Assembly: GCA_958510825.1 (NCBI GenBank)
Contig: OY294044.1
Location: 99,238,893-99,302,892 of the forward strand
Source of the DNA: Brachypterus glaber
Taxonomy: Eukaryota > Arthropoda > Insecta > Coleoptera > Kateretidae
Direction of reading: 5' to 3'
Length of the DNA: 64,000 nucleotides
In this document: piece after piece, positions 58,225-64,000 of the stretch
Layout of the letters: the number at the start of each line of letters is the position of its first letter
Numbering within the stretch: the stretch's first letter is position 1
Made by a program: the position numbers and the translations under genes
Notes under the pieces: model-generated
Told to the model about the DNA's origin: nothing
What the model saw: only the letters and a program-made list of their open reading frames with translations
The model's database searches: none

Positions 58225-58899
58225 TTAAAAAGGTTCAAAGTCAAGTGGTTCAGTTAAAGTTATATTTACAGTGTGCGTGCTTGAGTTTAAAATACTAGTA
58301 TAGGCATAATTATTTTTAACGTTTACAAGTGCATGTGGTAATTCTACTTTTTCGTTGAACTTGATATATGGTAATATACCTAGTCCTTGTTTCATTTTTA
58401 CTGGTACTTTAATTACTAATTGTGTTCTCGGCAAAATACTTAATCTATAATGTAAATTAGGTGTACGTGCTTTATTAGTTATTTTCGTATTTAGCATTTC
58501 AGTTGTACTAAGCGGTATCTTATTATATTTTGTTACAATACTTTTATTTTGAAAATCTATTTTTGCGTTTAATTGTTGAAGTAAATCTAATCCAATTAAA
58601 CCTTGAAATTTATTATTAAACTTAAATAAATAAAATTTATGAGTTTGTTTTACTTTAAAAATATTAAACAATGGTATTTCCATGACTTCGTTGTGACGAC
58701 TTATATTATGTGCTGTTTCTATATTAAATAATTCATTATATATATATTCTTTATAATATTTATATGCGAGTTGAGGATTCATTAAACTACGTGTGCTACC
58801 CGTATCAATTAAGAACTTTGCGTTTAATTCTTTAATAAAAATATGTGGTAAAGGGAATATTTTTTTTGTAAATTTATGATTTATTATTATAGTTATCAT
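58225..58899 (-). CDS. Pol N-terminus: aspartic protease
   Basis: 225 codons with the active site 'FLIDTGSTRSLM' (D32-T-G-S35) and the second-loop motif 'GLIGLDLLQQL', as in Ty3/Gypsy proteases. It is in the same frame as the RT part. The only barrier is a TAA at 58225-58227, after which the frame is open for about 300 bp to the RT start, including the usual 'FYCEKIPL' type pre-RT segment. So protease and RT were one polyprotein; the stop is either a point mutation or an error. Expression by frameshift from gag is expected for the family. Confidence 0.88.
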   Translation of the reverse strand: MITIIINHKFTKKIFPLPHIFIKELNAKFLIDTGSTRSLMNPQLAYKYYKEYIYNELFNIETAHNISRHNEVMEIPLFNIFKVKQTHKFYLFKFNNKFQGLIGLDLLQQLNAKIDFQNKSIVTKYNKIPLSTTEMLNTKITNKARTPNLHYRLSILPRTQLVIKVPVKMKQGLGILPYIKFNEKVELPHALVNVKNNYAYTSILNSSTHTVNITLTEPLDFEPF

Positions 58900-59011
58900 A
58901 TTAGTTTGTGTTTCTTTATTTACTTTATTGAGGTTTGATCGTGAGCAATAGGAAAATTTCTCTGTCGATTTTTCCTTTCATTATCAGTATTATCAGTATT
59001 TTTATTAGTAT

Positions 59012-60053
59012 TTATATTGTAAATTTCTTCAAATTTAAAATTAGGGTTCGTAGACCTATTCTGTTCAAAATAATTACGTGGACGTTGAGTTTGTGGATTT
59101 TGTTGATTAATGCGCGCGTATTTCCTGAAGTTGTATCCATTGGTTCAGGATATCTTCTTTGGTTTTGATTAAATTGGGGTCTATTAAATTGTGGTCGTTG
59201 GAAAAATTGTGATTGTTGTTTAAAAGGATTAAGGGGTTGTTTTTGACCGTTATAATATGTTTGAAAAGGTTTATTAAAGTTTTGACGATTATAAGGGAAA
59301 TTTTGATATGGTCTTTGATTAAATTGATTAAAAGGTTGTTTAAAAATATTTGGTTGTTGAAAATTAAATGGTTTTTGTAATTGATTAAAATTAAAGGGTT
59401 TTTGTTGTGCATTGAAGGTATTAGGAATTATACGTTCTGCTAATTTATGATTAAATTGATTTAAATTATTATCTTGTGTATAAAGGAAATTTTCTTCTTC
59501 TAAAATTAAAGCCATTGCTTTTTCTAATGAATCTGGGTTTCGAAGCCTAACATTACTTTGTAATTGTCCCGTTAGATTACGAATAAAGGTTTTTAATGTT
59601 AAATTTTCATATTCTTGCATTTTTATTAATTTTGCGGCTAAAGGAATATTTTCTATATTTAACTTTGACAACACAAGACTTCTCAAATCTTGTAATCTTA
59701 TACCAAAATTATAAGGTGTCTCAAATTTTTGAGGAGTTACCATGTACAATTCTTGAACTAAACAATCGAGATTTCGTTGATCTCCAAAACTTAGTGTCAA
59801 AATATTTTTTACTTCTTCCCAAGTGTGAATATTTATTATATTATATACGTGAACCTATTAAATTTAATGCTCTACCTTGCAATTTACTAATTAATGCTTT
59901 CAAAATGAAGCCATTCAACTGATTATCTTCCGGATCAGAAAATAATTCTATAAAATTTTCACAATTATTCAAAAATATGTTTAATGTATGCGTATTGCCA
60001 TCATATTAATTAATTGTATCTAAATGTAATTTCAATAATTGCTAATTTGCCAT
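59012..60053 (-). pseudogene. Errantivirus Gag, N-terminal part broken
   Basis: The likely start ATG is at 60051-60053, about 700 bp after the 5' LTR. The first 250 bp carry in-frame TAG (codon 4) and TAA (codon 16), and a frameshift near 59850. From 59800 to about 59100 the frame is open (262 codons) and reads an errantivirus-type capsid ('YNFGIRLQDLRSLVLSKL') followed by a long Asn/Gln/Pro/Phe-rich tail with repeated FNQ and QKPFNF units instead of a zinc knuckle. Near 59100 a further shift separates the last part. Overlapping frames on both strands here are shadows. Confidence 0.8.
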
Positions 60054-60749
60054 TGTAAATATTGAAATATTAGTGCAAATATATTATTTTAAGAATATGC
60101 TTAAACTAAGGATACTTAAACTAAGGTTAATTATTACACTTAAACTAAAAATATATGTGATTTTAAATGTGATTTTAAGATAACGTTTATGTTTGTTCAG
60201 TTTCAATAATATTTTCTTAATTAATTCTTAAATTCTATGTTTATATTTATTTTTTTTATTTTTTAATACTTATATTTCTAATTTTTTAATCAAATTATAT
60301 TTCTTAATATTTATATTAATCAAATTATATTTCTTTTATTCTTTTCTTAATATTTCTCAATAAATTCTCTGTATTTTTATTTCTCAATAAATTCTCTGTA
60401 TTTTTTAACTTAAATTTTTAATTCATTCAAAAAGAACAGTTCAATCACTTACATGAAAAGATAATTGAAGAACATACTTGTTACTTAACTATGGTAACCG
60501 TGCTCTTGAAGATAACGTTTCTGCTACGACTGCTTTTCTGAATATCAGGAGATTTGGCGATTCTTGTCCAGGTTTCCTGCATGTGAAGTTTCAAAGGAGA
60601 TTTGGCAATTCTTATCCAGGTTCCTAGGGTGATTATAGTTGACAAATCTATCTTCCAAAAAGGTTGGCAATTTTTGTCCGGTTTTCTTGGAAATTTATTT
60701 CTTCAAAATACTGCACCAGTTATGAAATTCATACGACTAGTTTTGAAAA
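60054..60749 (-). promoter_or_regulatory. Errantivirus 5' untranslated leader
   Basis: AT-rich leader of about 700 bp between primer site and Gag start. A short unit (GGAGATTTGGC then ATTCTTGTCCAGGTTTCC) is repeated two to three times at about 60548-60690. This may be an insulator- or packaging-type repeat, but no function can be read from it. Confidence 0.6.
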
Positions 60750-60767
60750 ATCCGTACGACTGCGCCA
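60750..60767 (-). promoter_or_regulatory. Primer-binding site, tRNA-Ser type
   Basis: On the minus strand TGGCGCAGTCGTACGGAT directly follows the 5' LTR. TGGCGCAGTCG is complementary to the 3' end (..CGACTGCGCCA) typical of insect tRNA-Ser, the primer of several errantiviruses. Confidence 0.85.
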
Positions 60768-61107
60768 GTTAAGTTGGGAGCTTAACCAACTCTTTTTTTT
60801 AAAAAGGAGTTGTTTTATTTTTTGTAGGTTCTTGGATTTTTCGGATTGAAGGAATTATTAGTTGCAACCATTTATTCACTACTTCACAAAAATCTACAAA
60901 CTATAACTACTACAAATATACTACATGCTAAGTGGTTAAAATATGAATTAATAATAATTATTGTCTCGGCTGGCGAGTTCCTTTATATATGATTTATCAA
61001 GGATTTTTATCAAGGATTATTCTAGAATATAATGTTCTGGAAACAATACTTAAATAACTACGTCTTAATTTATACATATAAAACAATGTTATTAGGGTAA
61101 TATAACT
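60767..61107 (-). repeat. 5' LTR of the errantivirus
   Basis: 341 bp, beginning AGTTATATTACCC on the minus strand. It would contain the promoter; I could not define the start site. See the 3' LTR entry for the two differences. Confidence 0.95.
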
Positions 61108-61276
61108 CACAATGCATTTTTATTTTTTTTTTTTCATTAATTAACATTTTTTCATGACAAAAATATAGATTATTGACAAAAACATATCTAATCCTTAAAA
61201 AAAGAATAACAAAGTAAAAATTCTTCCTTTACCTGATTTTTAACAAAAGTGACAATTTCAATTATTCGGATTACAA

Positions 61277-61521
61277 AGAGGGGCTGACCGCGAGGAAATC
61301 TTTTGTACAAGCCAAAGGAACTCAGGAGGAACTCTGGAGGAACTTTGAAGAACTCTGGAGGAACTTTGAAGAACTCTGGAGGAACTCCGAGGAACTCTGA
61401 GGAACTCTGAAGAACTCTGGAGGAACTCCGGAGGAACTCCAAAGGAACTCAGAGGAACTCTGAGGAACTCTTTGCAAAAAGGAACTCTTGTGTACAAATG
61501 TCAGACGCGGTCAGCCCCTCG
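61277..61521. mobile_element. TIR element filled by a GGAACTC minisatellite
   Basis: GAGGGGCTGACCGCG at the left is mirrored as CGCGGTCAGCCCCTC at the right. Between them lie a unique start (AAATCTTTTGTACAAGCC), about 15 units of GGAACTCNGA (10-11 bp), and TTGTGTACAAATGTCAGA. A right-truncated relative with its own repeat number is at 24058-24200. Two overlapping minus-strand frames of Pro/Glu/Phe and Ser/Arg repeats are translations of the array. Confidence 0.85.
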
Positions 61522-61904
61522 GTTCACAATGAAAACAAAATCGCAGCGGTTTGAACTTTTGATTATTTTTTTTGGGATACTTTGAGGTTGAAAACAAAAT
61601 AAAAATAGTCTATCCATTTTGGGCAATGTAATCCCAAGTCAAGCAAACAGTACTAAAACGCAATTTTTACCTTTTTTTGAATAAAGTTACTCGCATCAAT
61701 TTTTTTTACATAAAAAACAATAAAACATCTTATAGGGGATACTTTAAGGTTTTTAGAACCTTGCCTTAATTTCTGTACGATTAATAGTTTCCGGGTAAAT
61801 AATTATAATTATGAAATTCATGAGTCAGTTTTGCTTTAAACACTGATAATTCAGCAAAAAATCATTATACAGAGCTTGTACCACTTAAATTAAAAATTCT
61901 TGGA
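61522..61904. other. Unassigned spacer
   Basis: AT-rich with nothing recognised. Confidence 0.35.
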
Positions 61905-62160
61905 AGGAATATTAGTGGGCTAACGCGTCTACATGACAAGCCGGCTAGCGTGAGTTCGATTCTCACGTCGATTTGCCTTTCTCAATTAATTAATAACTGA
62001 AATTTGGCAAAGGCGAAAAGTGAAGCAGACACTCCCTATAAACTGGTTCGAAAGTCAGTTAAAGCCGGTGGTTCCCTCTAGTACTAGCCCACATAAGTCC
62101 TGGACTTAGGGAATGCTTAATTAAGTAGAATAGTACGAGGTTAAGAAAACATGTCAGAAG
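61905..62160 (+). mobile_element. tRNA-derived SINE-like sequence
   Basis: TAGTGGGCTAACGCG resembles a polymerase III A box. At 61950-61966 GTGAG-TTCGATT-CTCAC forms a perfect T-arm with a B box (GTTCGATTCTC) at the right distance. The acceptor stem is not formed, so this is not a working tRNA. The 190 bp that follow are non-coding and could be a SINE body. No tail or target duplication was identified. Confidence 0.5.
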
Positions 62161-63039
62161 AATAATCAAGCTATGGATCTTTTGAAAGGCAAGCAAAAAT
62201 TTAAAAAACATTGTTAAGGCTATTTTTTTTATGATAACTCTAAGATAATAAAAATATTTTAACTTAGGATTTTAAAACTAAAGACTTGAAGCTTCTATTT
62301 GCTTTTTTATCATTACTCTACGACCATTTATCATTGCTCTATGATCATTTTTTGCCAAGTTCCAGCCTTTTGAAAATCACCCTAGGATTTTTTATATTCT
62401 TTAATTTTTGTGTTCAGTCTATTTTAAATTATGTAATATTTCTAAGCGTGGCCACGCGTCAGTTTGGGGTACTCGCTCTTTTCCTACCCATGTCAGCTTG
62501 ATTTATGACATTTGTTTTATGACCAAAAAACAGAATAACTTTTTAAATATAGTACTGATATTTTTGTTTTATATATCTAGTATTTAAACTAAAACGTGAG
62601 TGCACGTTAAGTACAATTTTTGCCTAACAAGTTTTTATATATCCAACGCAAAGCATAAAATATTTAATACTGCAGTAAGGACGAGATACAATGTGCATCG
62701 GCTTTAAGTTTGCACAAGAGATTCACTTATATTTAGCACGTTCCTTTTAATTTTTAATTAAATACACAAACAGAACAAGAAGTTGCTAGTTTTAGACATA
62801 AATCGCCTTAATCCAAGGCAAGTGTGTGTTTTACATTGTAGTCGGAATGCTGGTGAACATTTTTAATAAATTATTTTCTTCCTGCTGAATTTTACATAAT
62901 AAAATTCAGCGGGGACATAATATGTATAATATTTATATTATAAAGAGTGAAATTAACATTTGGCATATTCCCTTAAAGAGTCTAACTAAAAAAATTATTG
63001 CTTTGCAGGAAAAGCAAAAATGTGAATTTTTTCTTAATG
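62161..63039. other. Unassigned AT-rich spacer
   Basis: The 71-codon frame at 62286-62501 has no recognisable domain beyond hydrophobic stretches. No gene is called. Confidence 0.35.
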
Positions 63040-63187
63040 ATAAAAAATAGTATATTAAAGTACTAGTTTCATAACATACGTTTTTAGCGCACGAGTACAA
63101 GTTTAGAAAACGAGCCGCTTGCGGAGAGTACCAGTGCTCTAAAAACGTGTTATGAAACGAGTGCTTTATACAATTTTTTCTATTTTG
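63040..63187. repeat. Foldback with ATAGTATA-like tips
   Basis: AAAAATAGTATATTAAAG and GTTTCATAACATACG pair with CGTGTTATGAAACG and CTTTATACAATTTTTTCTA. It resembles the foldbacks at 23118 and 25700. Confidence 0.65.
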
Positions 63188-63702
63188 CTCTAAAATTTAA
63201 AAAACTTACATTTAAATTGATGACTGATTTAGGGATTTTTGTTTTGGGTTGTCATTACACTTTACACTGTGTTTAAAATTCTAAGAACAAATTATATTTT
63301 GATATATTTTACAGTCATTTCTTCTTTTTTTACTGCAATTAACCAGTCCACAATTTTAACACGGTAAAAAATAACCCAAACACAAAATTTTGTAAAAAAT
63401 TAAACTTTAAATCGACATTGACATTTGCACGCAAAACGTCAAGAGATAGGATTTTGTATGTTGCCAACCCAACAGAAAAAAAAGTAGAGACCTCTTATGG
63501 GCCTATAAGAACACGCAAAATGCGTGTGATTATGAGCTTATAAGAGTCACAAAATAGAAAAAAGAATTTTTTTGAGTGTTTAAAAAGTGTTTAAAATGTA
63601 AATTAAAAAAAAAATTGTTTTTATTGATTTATTTCATGATAAACGTAAATTAAAGTTTGAAACTACATAATTTTAAATGATAAATAAATATTTCAAAAAA
63701 AA
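63188..63702. other. Unassigned spacer
   Basis: Nothing recognised. Confidence 0.35.
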
Positions 63703-63872
63703 AAGTATCACACAAGGCCCTTTCCATTTAAAATATATAGCCCCCTGCCTCCAAAACATATCAAATAAATAACAAAAAATTATTTTGGTTATGTTGTTTA
63801 AGTGTTTCGAATTTAAAGTTGATAACCTAAGTTGTTCAAAATTTAAAGGGGGCGGACTTTAGACACGCACTG
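63703..63872. mobile_element. Right-arm fragment related to the CAGTGCGG MITE
   Basis: AGTATCACACAAGGCCCTTT, a CCCCCTGCC block, GTTGATAACC and the end GGACTTTAGACACGCACTG followed by TA parallel the right arm of the 1604 and 7821 elements. The left arm is missing. Confidence 0.65.
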
Positions 63873-63956
63873 TATTCAATTCAAGACAAAAGTTGTTTTG
63901 TCCTGTGTTCTTTGCAATTTTGGCGAAGGCGCGCCTGAGCAGATAATTTGTAACAT

Positions 63957-64000
63957 ATAGAGGGTTTTAAATACACGCTCCGTAACTTTTGAACAGGATG
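63957..64000. mobile_element. Left tip of a TIR element, cut by window edge
   Basis: AGGGTTTTAAATACACGCTC then CGTAACTTTTGAACAGGATG matches the tip of the element at 1-1077. Confidence 0.65.

Larger units (their letters stand above)
52173..61107 (-). mobile_element. Complete errantivirus-type Ty3/Gypsy provirus with macro domain
   Basis: Two LTRs (52173-52514 and 60767-61107) enclose gag, protease, RT-RNase H, a macro domain, integrase and an env-like gene, all on the minus strand. The flanking CACA on both sides is a 4-bp target duplication within an alternating purine/pyrimidine site (TACACACA), typical of gypsy-type elements. The LTRs differ by one substitution and one T in a homopolymer, so the insertion is recent. 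The coding region nevertheless has several frameshifts and stops (detailed in the entries below). The combination of tRNA-Ser primer site, AGTTA..TAACT LTR ends and furin-site Env is that of insect errantiviruses. Confidence 0.95.

Noticed and set aside
59107..59922. Extra frames overlapping errantivirus gag on both strands
   Set aside because: Asn/Ile/Leu-rich shadows of the AT-rich gag sequence; the sense frame shows the capsid motif.
61188..61497. Pro/Glu/Phe repeat protein frames
   Set aside because: They are translations of the GGAACTC minisatellite inside a TIR element; the same applies to the frame at 24000-24188.
61915..61975. Functional tRNA gene
   Set aside because: T-arm and B box are good, but no acceptor stem or plausible anticodon arm forms.

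Overview
This is a 64 kb piece of a large, very AT-rich, repeat-dominated eukaryotic genome, almost certainly an insect. The evidence is a complete errantivirus-type Ty3/Gypsy provirus whose primer-binding site fits insect tRNA-Ser, a BEL/Pao retrotransposon, several LINE fragments, and a dense carpet of palindromic non-autonomous DNA transposons (TA, TAA or 8-bp target duplications). I see no convincing host protein-coding gene, no canonical tRNA or rRNA gene, and nothing prokaryotic. One 200-base assembly gap lies at 44584-44783. The order of insect (beetle, bug or other) cannot be fixed from the sequence.

Layout. 1-16 kb: stacked terminal-inverted-repeat (TIR) and foldback elements, some nested, plus a 41-bp tandem array. 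16.4-20 kb: a foldback split by a LINE 3' end with a (TTAC)n tail, a broken 106-codon reading frame, a 219-bp tandem triplication and a second LINE tail. 20-30 kb: TIR elements (TA and hAT-like), a foldback with a 14-bp target duplication and A-rich end, minisatellites, and nested palindromes whose innermost unit is a tandem dimer of hairpins. 31.6-32.5 kb: LINE reverse transcriptase fragment. 32.7-37.1 kb: two inverted copies of a CAC..-ended TA element flank a pogo-like TIR element that keeps a relic of its transposase DNA-binding domain. 39.5-44.8 kb: BEL/Pao gag-pol, broken by one stop codon and running into the gap. 46-51.6 kb: more foldbacks, a CR1/Jockey-type LINE 3' half and hexamer arrays. 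52.2-61.1 kb: the errantivirus, minus strand. 61.2-64 kb: a minisatellite-bearing TIR element, a tRNA-derived SINE-like sequence and foldbacks.

The most notable observation is in the errantivirus. Its pol frame (56095-57921) continues without a break from reverse transcriptase and RNase H into a complete OARD1/TARG1-like macro domain (ADP-ribose hydrolase family), placed between RNase H and integrase. The LTRs differ by one substitution and one T-run length, so the insertion is young. Several of its frame breaks fall in homopolymers and may be assembly errors rather than decay.
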